In this document: in pieces, positions 1-8,885 of the stretch | Position numbering within the stretch: the first letter of the stretch is position 1 | How the letters are laid out: each line of letters begins with the position of its first letter | Assembly: GCF_900109745.1 (NCBI RefSeq) | Contig: NZ_FOAV01000014.1 | Span: forward strand, 62,001 to 126,000 | Direction of reading: 5' to 3' | DNA: 64,000 nt | Origin: Roseateles sp. YR242 | GTDB taxonomy: Bacteria > Pseudomonadota > Gammaproteobacteria > Burkholderiales > Burkholderiaceae_C | Notes under the pieces: model-generated | Databases searched by the model: none | Told to the model about the DNA's origin: nothing | The model's input: only the letters and a program-made list of their open reading frames with translations | Program-made: the position numbers and the translations under genes

Positions 1-1
1 G

Positions 2-2986
2 CACATCGAGTCCAACAGCTATCCCGGCGTCAGCGTCGTCAAGATCTTCTTCCAGCCGGGCGTCAACGTGGCCGTGGCCAATGCGCAGGTCACCGCCGTG
101 TCGCAGGTGGTGGTGCGGCAGATGCCTGCCGGCATCACGCCGCCGCTGATCCTGAACTACAACGCCGCCACGGTGCCCATTCTTCAGCTGGCCCTGTCCG
201 GCAAGGGGCTGTCCGAACAGCAACTGTTCGACCTGGGGTTCAACACCATCCGCACCCCGCTGGTGACGGTGCCAGGCGCCGCCATCCCGCTGCCGTATGG
301 CGGCAAGCAGCGCCAGGTGCAGATCGACATCAATCCGGCCGCGCTGCAGGCGCGTGGCCTGTCTGCCCAGGACGTGGCCAATGCGCTGGCCACCCAGAAC
401 GTGCTCACCCCCATCGGCACGCAGAAGATCGGTGAGCTGGAGTACACGCTGCAGCTCAACAGCGCACCGTCCGCCATCGAGGAGCTCGGCCAGCTGCCGG
501 TGAAGGTCGTCAACGGCGGCACCATCTATCTGCGCGATGTGGCCGATGTGCATGACGGTAATGCCCCCCAGACCAACATCGTGCATGTGGACGGTGGCCG
601 CTCGGTGCTGATGTCGGTGCTGAAGAACGGCGCGGCCTCGACGCTGGCCATCGTGGACGGCATCCGCGCCAAGCTCGACGACCTCAAGGCCACCTTGCCC
701 GAAGCGTTGGAGGTCAAGCCGATCAATGACCAATCCCTGTTCGTGCGAGCGGCCGTCAAGGGCGTGGCCATCGAAGGTGCCATCGCGGCAGCGCTGACCA
801 GCGCCATGATCCTGCTGTTCCTGGGCAGCTGGCGTTCGACGCTGATCATCGCGGTGTCCATCCCGCTGTCCATCCTCGGGTCGCTGATTGCGCTGGCCGC
901 CGTCGGCGAGACACTCAACCTGATGACCCTGGGCGGGCTGGCGCTTGCGGTGGGCATCCTGGTGGATGACGCCACGGTGACCATCGAGAACATCAACTGG
1001 CACCTGGAACACGGCAAGGACGTGGAGACCTCCATCATGGATGGCGCCCGTCAGATCGTCACCCCGGCCTTTGTGTCGCTGCTGTGCATCTGCTTCGTGT
1101 TCATCCCGATGTTCTTCCTGGAGGGCGTGTCGCGTTTCCTGTTCGTGCCGATGGCCGAGGCGGTGATCTTCGCGATGGTCTGCTCCTTCATCCTGTCGCG
1201 CACCCTGGTGCCGACGATGGCCAAGTACCTGCTCAAGCCGCATGCCCCGCTGACCGATGGTCATGGCCACATCGCCGGCCAGCCGTCGCGCAATCCGCTG
1301 GTGCGCTTCCAGCGCAATTTCGAGGCGAAGTTCGAGCGTGTGCGCGAGTCCTATCGCGGCTTGCTCACGTCGGCACTCAGCCACCACCGGCCCTTCCTGA
1401 TCGGTTTTGTGGTGGTGGTGCTGGCCTCGTTTGCGCTGGTGCCTTTCATCGGCAGCAACTTCTTCCCGCAGGTGGACTCCGGCCAGATCCTGATGCATGC
1501 CCGCGTGCCGGTGGGCACGCGTGTGGAGGAAACCGCCGCCCGTTTCGCCCGGATCGAGGCGGCCGTCCGTCGTGTGATCCCGTCCGACCAGATCGAGACG
1601 CTGGTGGACAACATCGGACTGCCCCCGTCCAGCATCAACCTCACCTACAACAACACCGGCGTGATGGGCACGCAGGATGGCGACATGCAGATCGCGCTGG
1701 TCGAGGGCCACGCCCCCACGGCGGACTACGTGCGGCGCCTGCGTGAAGTGCTGCCGCGCGAGTTCCCGGACACCACCTTCTCCTTCCCGCCCGCGGACAT
1801 CGTCAGCCAGATCCTGAACTTCGGGTCGCCCGCCCCGATCGACGTGCAGATCCGCGGCCGTGATGTCGAATCCAACTTCGGTTATGCGCAGCAACTGCTG
1901 AAGAAGATCAAGGCGATCCCTGGGGTGGCGGACGCGCGCATCCAGCAGTCCAACAAGGCGCCGCAGTTCAATGTGAATGTGGACCGCACCCAGGCCCAGC
2001 TGCTGGGCCTGAACACCCGTGACGTGGCCAACAGCCTGGTGGTGAACCTGGCGGGCAGCAGCCAGGTGGCGCCCACCTATTGGCTCAACCCGGTCAACGG
2101 CGTGAGCTACGCCATCGTGATGCAGACGCCGCAGCACCAACTGGATTCGCTGGCCGCGCTGGGCAACCTGCCGGTGGGCAATGGCAACGCGGCGGGCACG
2201 ACCACGCTTGGCGGCCTGGCGGATTTCCAGCGCAGCACCGGCAGCGCCCTGGTGAGCCAGTACGACGTGCAGACCATGGTGCAGATCCACGCCACCACGC
2301 AGGACCGCGATCTGGGCGCCGTGGCCCGCGACATCCGCAAGGTGCTGGCGCAGACTGCCGCCGAGGTGCCCAAGGGCTCCAACGTGCAGCTGCTGGGCCA
2401 GGTCCGCACCATGGACCGTGCCTTTTCCGGCCTGCTGTTCGGCCTGCTGGGCGCGGTGGTGCTGATCTATCTGCTGATCGTGGTGAACTTCCAGTCCTGG
2501 CTGGATCCGGCGGTGATCGTCTCGGCGTTGCCCGCCGCGCTGGCCGGCATTGTGTGGATGCTGTTTGCCACCAACACCACCCTCTCGGTACCGGCACTGA
2601 CCGGCGCCATCATGTGCATGGGCGTGGCCACCGCCAACAGCGTGCTGGTGATCAGCTTTGCGCGTGAGCGGCTGGAGGAACTGGGCAACGCCACGGCCGC
2701 TGCGCTGGACGCCGGCTTTGTGCGCTTCCGTCCGGTGCTGATGACCGCCCTGGCCATGGTGATCGGCATGTTGCCGATGGCCCTGGGCCTGGGCGAAGGC
2801 GGCGAGCAGAACGCCCCGCTGGGCCGCGCCGTGATCGGCGGGCTGATCTTTGCCACCTTTGCGACCCTGGTGTTCGTACCGGTGGTGTTCAGCCTGGTCC
2901 ACCGCCACTACCAACCTCATGACCGTCGCGATGCCGACGACGCCGCAGCGCCGCTGCCGGCAGGAGATGCTTCCCATGCGAACTGA
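2..2986 (+). CDS. RND-family multidrug efflux pump, inner-membrane permease (5' end missing)
   Basis: This is the proton-driven inner-membrane pump of a tripartite efflux system. The frame is already open at the left edge of the window, so perhaps the first 70-80 residues are missing; 994 residues are visible. The layout is that of AcrB/HAE-1 proteins: a porter half, a first membrane block containing GILVDDATVTIEN (around base 955), a second porter half beginning near NFFPQVDSGQ, and a C-terminal membrane block with GAIMCMGVATANSVLVI. The adaptor gene starts inside its last codons, so the two are translationally coupled. The order pump, adaptor, channel is complete and no repressor gene is seen on this side. 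The substrate cannot be inferred from sequence alone. Confidence 0.93.
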   Translation, partial: HIESNSYPGVSVVKIFFQPGVNVAVANAQVTAVSQVVVRQMPAGITPPLILNYNAATVPILQLALSGKGLSEQQLFDLGFNTIRTPLVTVPGAAIPLPYGGKQRQVQIDINPAALQARGLSAQDVANALATQNVLTPIGTQKIGELEYTLQLNSAPSAIEELGQLPVKVVNGGTIYLRDVADVHDGNAPQTNIVHVDGGRSVLMSVLKNGAASTLAIVDGIRAKLDDLKATLPEALEVKPINDQSLFVRAAVKGVAIEGAIAAALTSAMILLFLGSWRSTLIIAVSIPLSILGSLIALAAVGETLNLMTLGGLALAVGILVDDATVTIENINWHLEHGKDVETSIMDGARQIVTPAFVSLLCICFVFIPMFFLEGVSRFLFVPMAEAVIFAMVCSFILSRTLVPTMAKYLLKPHAPLTDGHGHIAGQPSRNPLVRFQRNFEAKFERVRESYRGLLTSALSHHRPFLIGFVVVVLASFALVPFIGSNFFPQVDSGQILMHARVPVGTRVEETAARFARIEAAVRRVIPSDQIETLVDNIGLPPSSINLTYNNTGVMGTQDGDMQIALVEGHAPTADYVRRLREVLPREFPDTTFSFPPADIVSQILNFGSPAPIDVQIRGRDVESNFGYAQQLLKKIKAIPGVADARIQQSNKAPQFNVNVDRTQAQLLGLNTRDVANSLVVNLAGSSQVAPTYWLNPVNGVSYAIVMQTPQHQLDSLAALGNLPVGNGNAAGTTTLGGLADFQRSTGSALVSQYDVQTMVQIHATTQDRDLGAVARDIRKVLAQTAAEVPKGSNVQLLGQVRTMDRAFSGLLFGLLGAVVLIYLLIVVNFQSWLDPAVIVSALPAALAGIVWMLFATNTTLSVPALTGAIMCMGVATANSVLVISFARERLEELGNATAAALDAGFVRFRPVLMTALAMVIGMLPMALGLGEGGEQNAPLGRAVIGGLIFATFATLVFVPVVFSLVHRHYQPHDRRDADDAAAPLPAGDASHAN

Positions 2987-4172
2987 TGCCCCTTCCACGC
3001 CCCGGCTCAAGGTGGCCACTGCTGTTGCCGCGCTCCTGGCGGTGGTGATCGTGTGCGCCGGCCTGTGGGCCCGCAAATCCAACGCGGAACAACTGCAAAA
3101 CAGTGCCGATGACCGTGGCCAGCCCTCGGTCAACCTGATCTCGCCCAAGCCGTTGACCGCCGGTTCGCTGGAGCTGCCGGCACGCACCGAGGCCTGGTCG
3201 CGCGCGCCGATCTATGCCCGTGTGAGCGGCTATCTGAAGCGCTGGCAGGCGGACATCGGTGCACCGGTGAAGGCTGGCCAGTTGCTGGCCGAGATCGAGA
3301 CGCCGGACCTGGACCAACAACTGGCGCAGGCCCGGGCGGAAGTCACGACGGCCCGCAGCAATGCGTCGCTGGCGGCGAGCACGGCCAAGCGCTGGCAGTC
3401 CCTGCTGGAATCCGACTCGGTATCTCGCCAGGAGGTGGATGAGCGCAGCGGTGATCTGGCGGCCAAGCAGTCCATGGTCAATGCCCTGCAGGCCAATGTG
3501 GACCGCATCCAGGCCTTGAAGCAGTTCACCCGCCTGACGGCGCCGTTCGATGGCATCGTGACGGCCCGCAATACGGATGTGGGCGCGCTGATCAACGTGG
3601 GCGGCTCGCCAGGCAGTGAGTTGTTCGTGGTGTCCGATGTGCGAAAGCTGCGGGTCTATGTGAACGTGCCGCAGCGGCAGGTGACGCTGGTGCGTCCTGG
3701 CGCCCAGGCCCAGCTGCGGGTGCCGGAGCGCCCAGGGCAGACCTTCACCGCCACGGTGGAGTCACAGTCGCGCTCGATCAATACCGGCACGGGTGCGATG
3801 CTGGTGCAACTGGTGGTGGATAACACCAAGGGCGAGCTGCTGCCGGGCGGGTTTGCCACGGTGCGTTTTGCGGGTGATGCCAAGGCTGCCGGCGCCGAAG
3901 CGTCCGGATCCGCATCCGCTGCGGTGGGCCTGCCCCCCGGTGCCGTGATCATCAACAAGGGCGGCGTGCAGGTGGCCACGGTGGATGCGCAGAACAAGGT
4001 GCAGCTGCGCAAGGTGACCATCTCGCGTGACCTGGGCACGGTGATCGAGATCAGCGCCGGCCTGAGCCCTCAGGACCGCGTGATCGAGAATCCGCCAGAT
4101 GGCCTGGTCAATGGCGACGTGGTGCGCGTGAATGCGGAAGCAGCACCAGCCGCAGCAAAGGGGCGTCCGTGA
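2976..4172 (+). CDS. RND efflux periplasmic adaptor (membrane fusion protein, HlyD/AcrA family)
   Basis: This 398-residue adaptor links the RND pump to the outer-membrane channel. An N-terminal membrane anchor (about residues 12-32) is followed by the lipoyl/barrel-sandwich strand IYARVSGYLKRWQADIGAPV, an alpha-helical hairpin rich in Gln and Ala, the second lipoyl half with LTAPFDGIVTARNTDVGAL, and beta-barrel and membrane-proximal domains. I chose the ATG at 2976 because AGGAG lies nine bases upstream; an in-frame ATG at 2967 is the alternative. It overlaps the pump gene by 11 bases and the channel gene by four. Replacement of a lipobox by a transmembrane anchor is common in this family. 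Confidence 0.92.
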   Translation: MRTDAPSTPRLKVATAVAALLAVVIVCAGLWARKSNAEQLQNSADDRGQPSVNLISPKPLTAGSLELPARTEAWSRAPIYARVSGYLKRWQADIGAPVKAGQLLAEIETPDLDQQLAQARAEVTTARSNASLAASTAKRWQSLLESDSVSRQEVDERSGDLAAKQSMVNALQANVDRIQALKQFTRLTAPFDGIVTARNTDVGALINVGGSPGSELFVVSDVRKLRVYVNVPQRQVTLVRPGAQAQLRVPERPGQTFTATVESQSRSINTGTGAMLVQLVVDNTKGELLPGGFATVRFAGDAKAAGAEASGSASAAVGLPPGAVIINKGGVQVATVDAQNKVQLRKVTISRDLGTVIEISAGLSPQDRVIENPPDGLVNGDVVRVNAEAAPAAAKGRP

Positions 4173-5677
4173 GCACGCCCGGATTGCAGGTGCAGCATCG
4201 GATGCCATCCCGCCCGGCGCCTCAGGTCTCGCGGTCGCTGCGGCTGACGGCGGCTGCCGTGGTGGCTGTCTGCGCGGCCTTCACTGGTTGCGCGCAGGCG
4301 CCGAAGCTGGAGTTGCCCGTGGTGCCGCAGGCGCAGGCCTTCAAGGAAACCGGTGGTTCGCCCTGGGTGGCCGCGTCGTCGGAAGCGACGCTGGCCTGGG
4401 ACGGCTGGTGGAAGGCCTATGGCGATGCGGAGCTGGATGCACTGGAGCAGCGGCTGATCGACAACAGCCCGGATCTGGCTTCCGCGCTGGCCCGTTATGA
4501 CCAGGCCCGCGCCGCGACCGACAGCCTGCGCTCGGCCCAGTCACCGACGGTGAACACGTCGCTGAACGTACAGCGCGACCGGCAGTCGGAACGGCGCCCG
4601 CTGCGGGTGCTGGGGCCGACATCGCCGGATTGGTACAACAGCGCGACGCTGGGCCTGGACGCCAGCTATGAGCTGGACCTGTGGGGCCGCGTGCGCCAGC
4701 TGGTGGCCGGCGGCGTGGCCGCCGAGGCGGCGGCGCGGGCCGACCTGGCGGCGGCGCGCCTGCAACTGCAGGCCCAGTTGGCGGACAGCCTGGTGGCCCT
4801 GCGCGGCCTGGACCAGGACGACGAACTGCTGCGGGACGCCGAAGAGGCCTATGGGCGCGCGTTGGATCTGATCGAGCGTCGGCACAAGGCCGGCATCGCC
4901 TCCGGGCTGGACCTGGCGCGTGCGCAGGGGCAATTGGAGGCGGCCAAGTCGCAACGCAAGCAGTCACAGGCGCAACGCGCCGTGATGGAGCACGCGATTG
5001 CGGCGCTGGTGGGTGCGAATGCATCGGCCTTCTCGATTGAGCCCAAGGCGGTGGCCCTGGTCGTGCCGGTGGTTCCCACGGGCGTGCCCTCGACGCTGCT
5101 GCAGCGGCGCCCGGACATCGCCGCAGCGCAGCAGCGCGTGGCGGCCGCCACGGCATCGCTGGGGGTGGCCAGGACGGCGTACTACCCGTCTTTCACGCTG
5201 AGCGGGCAGGGCGGTTTCCAGACGAGTGACCTGGCTCACTTCGTGGAGGCGCCCAACCTGTTCTGGGCGATCGGTCCCACCCTGGCGTTCAACCTGTTCG
5301 ACGGGGGCAAGCGCAAGGCTGACGAGGCACGCGCCGAGGCTGCCCTGGAGGAAACGGCTCAGAAGTACCGGGGTACGGTGCTGACGGCCTTCCAGCAGGT
5401 GGAAGACCAACTGGCGCTGCTGGACCGTTATGGTCAGGCGCTGGAGTCCGAGCGGGCCAACGTGGCGGCTGCCGACCGTTCACTGGCATTGGCCACCAAC
5501 CGCTACAAGGCCGGCGCTGCAGGCTACCTGGAGGTGGTCACCTCACAGACCGCTGGGCTGACTGCCCGGCGCACGGCGGCGGATCTTGCAACGCGCCAGC
5601 GCCGAGCGTCCGTGCAGTTGGTGCGGGCGCTGGGTGGGGGATGGGACCCGGCCCAGGCCTCCACCCAGGCGCAGTGA
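4169..5677 (+). CDS. Outer-membrane efflux channel lipoprotein, NodT/OprM family
   Basis: This 502-residue TolC-like channel completes the tripartite pump. The leader ends in a lipobox-like AAFTGC, giving a predicted lipidated Cys near residue 41. Two repeated outer-membrane efflux domains follow, with the typical QRRPDIAAAQQRVAAA and YYPSFTLSGQGG motifs. The GTG at 4169 overlaps the adaptor stop as GTGA and suggests coupling; the ATG at 4202 would give a shorter, equally plausible signal peptide. It is the last gene of the operon. A 433-base non-coding stretch follows. Confidence 0.92.
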   Translation: MSTPGLQVQHRMPSRPAPQVSRSLRLTAAAVVAVCAAFTGCAQAPKLELPVVPQAQAFKETGGSPWVAASSEATLAWDGWWKAYGDAELDALEQRLIDNSPDLASALARYDQARAATDSLRSAQSPTVNTSLNVQRDRQSERRPLRVLGPTSPDWYNSATLGLDASYELDLWGRVRQLVAGGVAAEAAARADLAAARLQLQAQLADSLVALRGLDQDDELLRDAEEAYGRALDLIERRHKAGIASGLDLARAQGQLEAAKSQRKQSQAQRAVMEHAIAALVGANASAFSIEPKAVALVVPVVPTGVPSTLLQRRPDIAAAQQRVAAATASLGVARTAYYPSFTLSGQGGFQTSDLAHFVEAPNLFWAIGPTLAFNLFDGGKRKADEARAEAALEETAQKYRGTVLTAFQQVEDQLALLDRYGQALESERANVAAADRSLALATNRYKAGAAGYLEVVTSQTAGLTARRTAADLATRQRRASVQLVRALGGGWDPAQASTQAQ

Positions 5678-6110
5678 TGCGCACATACCGCCGTCATACC
5701 AGTTGAAGGTTTTTGAGAGACCAGAGGCAGCCTTCATTCCGTGCATTCCGTCACGAGAAGCTGCGTCACCGGAACGTGTGTCAGTTTCGGTAAAAGGCGG
5801 ATCAACAGCGATACAAAGACTGGCCGCGCGCAGGTTGCATCGTTAGCCTGCGCGTCGATGTCGGTAAGACCACCCTTAGGTGGCCCACCCGAATCACGGT
5901 CGACCCGCCTTTCAGCGATGTCCGGTGGCCCCTGCAGAGCCACGCAGCCGCTTCGCTGACCGCAACGGTCATTCCCTGTCCACACTGCAACCGGCTGACC
6001 AGTCTGGAGCGACTGGCCGCCGGTCTGGCGCGAGCAATGGAGACAACCATTGGTGCTCGGGCTGGCGCAAGCGTGGGCGGATTGTTGATATACGCACTCT
6101 GGGAGTTCTC
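5678..6110. other. Intergenic region between efflux operon and pectate lyase
   Basis: No convincing gene is seen in these 433 bases. Two short perfect hairpins stand out: an 8-bp GC stem with a 12-base loop (5827-5854, arms CGCGCAGG/CCTGCGCG) and a 5-bp stem with a tetraloop (5870-5883, CCACC/GGTGG). Neither is followed by a T-tract, so they are weak candidates for the end of the efflux transcript. A GGGAG ribosome-binding site sits at 6101-6105 in front of the lyase. The lyase promoter could not be placed with confidence. Confidence 0.4.
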
Positions 6111-7535
6111 ATGAACGCAATGCAACCGCGCCACCGTCTGGCGCTGATCGCTATCGCCTGTGGCGCCATGGCGCCCGCTGCTTACGCTGCCGATTGGCCG
6201 TCTGGTTTTTCAAAGTGCGCCGATGAAGGCGAAACCTGCAAGCTCGGCGACACCAGCGTGACCCGCCAGGTGTCGTTCGGCCTGAAGGACAAGTGGGTCC
6301 TGAAGACCTTCACCGGCAAGACCATCGCTTGCACCAGCGCCAACTTCGGCAACGCCGATCCGACCGCCGGCAAGGCCGAGAAGTGCGCTGTGGGTCCGGT
6401 TTCCGCTGCACCCGCACCGGCGCCTGCTCCTGCTCCGGCTCCGGCTCCGGCACCAGCGCCCGCACCGGCTCCCGCTCCTGCCCCCGCACCCGCACCCGCA
6501 CCCGCACCCGCCCCGTCCGGCGCCAGCGGTGGCTTCGCCGGCACCGTGACCGGTGGCGGCACCAAGACGGCCGTGACCGTGTCCACTGCTGCAGCCATGC
6601 AGGCCGCCATCGATGCCTACAGCGGCAGCGGCGGCCTGGTGATCAACTACAACGGCACCTTCAACTTCGCCACCATCCCCGACCCCTGCACGCAGTGGAA
6701 GAAGGCCGCTGGCGACATCGTCGAGGTCAAGAACAAGAGCGACGTCACCATCCAGGGTGTGAACGGCTCTGCAGCCAATTTCGGCCTGGCCATCAAGGGC
6801 GGCGCGACCAACATCATCATCCGCAACATGACGATCGGTCTGCTGCCCGGCTCCATCGATGCCATCGGCATCGAAGGCCAGAGCAGCAAGTACCCCGGCT
6901 ACATCTGGATCGACCACAACACCCTGTTCAGCTCGCTGGCAGAGTGCTCGGGCGCCGGTGACCTGGAGTTCGACGGCCTGATCGACAACAAGGCGGGTGC
7001 CCACCACATCACCTACAGCTACAACTACATCCACGACCACCACAAGGTCGGCCTGATCGGCTCCAGCGACAGCGACGCCAGCGACCGCTACATCACCTTC
7101 CACCACAACTACTACTACAACGTGGGTTCGCGCGTGCCGCTGCAACGCGCCGGCTACAGCCACATCTACAACAACCTGTTCTCCAGCATCGTGACCTCGG
7201 GTGCCAACATCCGCATGGGTGCGTACTCGCTGATCGAGTCGAACTATTTCGAGAACTCGCAGAACCCCGTGACCTCGCGCGACAGCTCGGCCATCGGCTA
7301 TTGGGAACTGCGCAACAACAACATCAAGACCAAGGCCGACTTCGCGACCTACGGCATCAAGTGGGTGGCCAGCACCTCCTCGCCGACGCGTGACGCCACG
7401 GACTGGGTGAGCACCGCCAACTTCCCGATCGGCATCCCCTACAGCTACACGCCGCATGACCCGGCTTGCGTGAAGTCCAAGCTGCCGAGCGTGGCGGGTG
7501 CGGGCAAGTCGCTGGCGACGCTGAGCTGCAACTGA
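6111..7535 (+). CDS. Secreted pectate lyase, polysaccharide lyase family 1, with N-terminal module
   Basis: This 474-residue enzyme is predicted to cleave polygalacturonate by beta-elimination outside the cell. A signal peptide (residues 1 to about 26, cleaved near AYAA) precedes a small Cys-containing module (about 27-95), a long Pro-Ala linker of some 35 residues, and the PL1 right-handed beta-helix domain (about 140-474). Family hallmarks are visible: WIDHNTL, the Asn/Asp-rich calcium-site region, and RVPLQRAG, which matches the RxPxxR catalytic-arginine motif. The ATG at 6111 has GGGAG five bases upstream. It appears monocistronic. The N-terminal module is unassigned here; a carbohydrate-binding or anchoring role is inference. 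Confidence 0.9.
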   Translation: MNAMQPRHRLALIAIACGAMAPAAYAADWPSGFSKCADEGETCKLGDTSVTRQVSFGLKDKWVLKTFTGKTIACTSANFGNADPTAGKAEKCAVGPVSAAPAPAPAPAPAPAPAPAPAPAPAPAPAPAPAPAPAPSGASGGFAGTVTGGGTKTAVTVSTAAAMQAAIDAYSGSGGLVINYNGTFNFATIPDPCTQWKKAAGDIVEVKNKSDVTIQGVNGSAANFGLAIKGGATNIIIRNMTIGLLPGSIDAIGIEGQSSKYPGYIWIDHNTLFSSLAECSGAGDLEFDGLIDNKAGAHHITYSYNYIHDHHKVGLIGSSDSDASDRYITFHHNYYYNVGSRVPLQRAGYSHIYNNLFSSIVTSGANIRMGAYSLIESNYFENSQNPVTSRDSSAIGYWELRNNNIKTKADFATYGIKWVASTSSPTRDATDWVSTANFPIGIPYSYTPHDPACVKSKLPSVAGAGKSLATLSCN

Positions 7536-7634
7536 TCGGCGAATCGTCGGCAAATTGTCGGCAAGCCGTCGGCGATTGGCTGGCGATCGGCTGGCGATCG
7601 GCCGGCGATCGGCCGGCGATTCGTCGGCGACCGA
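7536..7634. repeat. Nine tandem copies of an 11-bp repeat
   Basis: Starting on the base after the lyase stop codon, nine contiguous 11-base units can be aligned without gaps. Unit starts are 7536, 7547, 7558 and so on to 7624. The unit consensus is roughly YCGGCGATCGG. Units 5 and 6 are identical (CTGGCGATCGG), while outer units diverge (for example TCGGCAAATTG). No coding sense is apparent on either strand. Confidence 0.85.
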
Positions 7635-7770
7635 TCGATCCACGACACTGCCGATCCAGCCGGATCGCGGTGTGGATTCACGTGCAGGTCGATCCTCCGG
7701 TCGATGCTGCACACCGGCCCGTCATCGGGATGATGGCGGGCTGACAGGACGCCCGGAGCACCGGACCCGG

Positions 7771-7798
7771 CAGGGGCACGCTGAAAGGCGTGCCCCTG
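7771..7798. terminator. Perfect 11-bp stem-loop, probable bidirectional terminator
   Basis: The arms CAGGGGCACGC and GCGTGCCCCTG (7771-7781 and 7788-7798) pair perfectly around a 6-base loop. The hairpin lies between the stops of the convergent lyase and LysR genes. There is only a short T run after it on the + strand, so termination efficiency is uncertain. Confidence 0.6.
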
Positions 7799-7810
7799 TT
7801 GGCGCTGGTT

Positions 7811-8680
7811 TCAGCCGCGCTGGAATGCCGCCGCCAGATGTTCCGCCACGGTGCGGATGCGGGCGGTGCCACGCAGGTCGGGATGGGTGACCAGCCAGAC
7901 CTCATAGGGAATCTTGCGCGCACGGTCCGGCCACAGCCGCACCAGCCCTTCGCGTTCGCCCATGTAGGCTGGCATTTCGCCGATGCCCAGGCCCGCGGCC
8001 ACGGCCTTGCGGATCATCAGGCTGGAGTTGAAGGTCGTCACGACCCGGCCCTGGCGCGCTGGCTCATCGGCCATCGTGACCGCGCGGCCGCCTTCCAGAT
8101 AGGGCTTGTAGACCAGCAAGTCATGGTTGGCAAACTCATCGTCCCGCGTGGGCCAGCCCCTGGCATCGAGATAGTCCTGGCTGGCGAACAGGGCCACCGG
8201 CCAATGCGCCAGCTTGCGCATGAAGAGTTCCGGGTTTTCCGGCTTCACTGAACGGATGGCCAGGTCCGCCTGCCGGCGTGCCAGGCTGACCACCTGCGTC
8301 GAGACCTCCAGGTCCACCCGGATGTTGGGGTGGCGCTGATGCAGCGCCGCCAGCGCCGGAATGATGAAGTCCACGGCCAGGGAATCCGTGCTGGTCACCC
8401 GCACGATGCCCGACAAGGTCTCGTCCTGGCCGGCAATCTTCTGCTGCAATTCCAACGCCGCTGCTTCCATCCGCCGTGCGGACGCGAGCGCAGCCTCTCC
8501 CGCCTGGGTGAGCACATAACCGTCCGAGGCCCGCAGGAACAGGGTCGCCCCCAGCTCACGCTCCATCGAGGCGATGCGCCGGCCCACCGTCGCCTGGTCC
8601 ACGCCCAGTTGGCGGGCGGCCGCGCGCAGGGTGCTCTCGCGGCTGAGGGCAAGAAAAACACGGGTGTCGTCCCAGTTCAT
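7811..8680 (-). CDS. LysR-family transcriptional regulator
   Basis: This 289-residue protein has the LysR winged helix-turn-helix at its N terminus (about residues 4-62; RAAARQLGVDQATVGRRI is the recognition region) and a periplasmic-binding-like effector domain after it. The frame stays open upstream, but the ATG at 8680 gives the canonical family N terminus (MNWDDTRVFLAL). It is divergent from the MFS transporter gene at 8886, which is the likely target. A GATGCAT/ATGCATC palindrome between the two is a candidate operator. The ligand is unknown. Confidence 0.92.
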   Translation of the reverse strand: MNWDDTRVFLALSRESTLRAAARQLGVDQATVGRRIASMERELGATLFLRASDGYVLTQAGEAALASARRMEAAALELQQKIAGQDETLSGIVRVTSTDSLAVDFIIPALAALHQRHPNIRVDLEVSTQVVSLARRQADLAIRSVKPENPELFMRKLAHWPVALFASQDYLDARGWPTRDDEFANHDLLVYKPYLEGGRAVTMADEPARQGRVVTTFNSSLMIRKAVAAGLGIGEMPAYMGEREGLVRLWPDRARKIPYEVWLVTHPDLRGTARIRTVAEHLAAAFQRG

Positions 8681-8776
8681 GGTGCAGGCGGGTTGGAAGG
8701 AAAGGACTGAGGCGCAGCAGGCGAGGGCCGGATGGCCAGCGCATCCGCAGCTGCCCGGGCGGCGAATGCAGCGCCT

Positions 8777-8792
8777 GATGCATAAATGCATC
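8777..8792. promoter_or_regulatory. Palindrome, candidate LysR operator
   Basis: GATGCAT and ATGCATC are separated by two bases, forming a 16-base inverted repeat in the divergent lysR/MFS intergenic region. It contains T-N11-A spacing compatible with LysR binding sites. A second structure, an 8-bp GC hairpin (8851-8871, GGGTCGCG/CGCGACCC), lies in the presumed 5' leader of the transporter. Function is inferred from position only. Confidence 0.4.
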
Positions 8793-8885
8793 GAGAAGCT
8801 GCATCGCTGCAGCAACTTTACAGCACCTACAAGGCGTAATGTTCGGCCCTGGGTCGCGATCTCCGCGACCCTTGAGGAATCCAGA

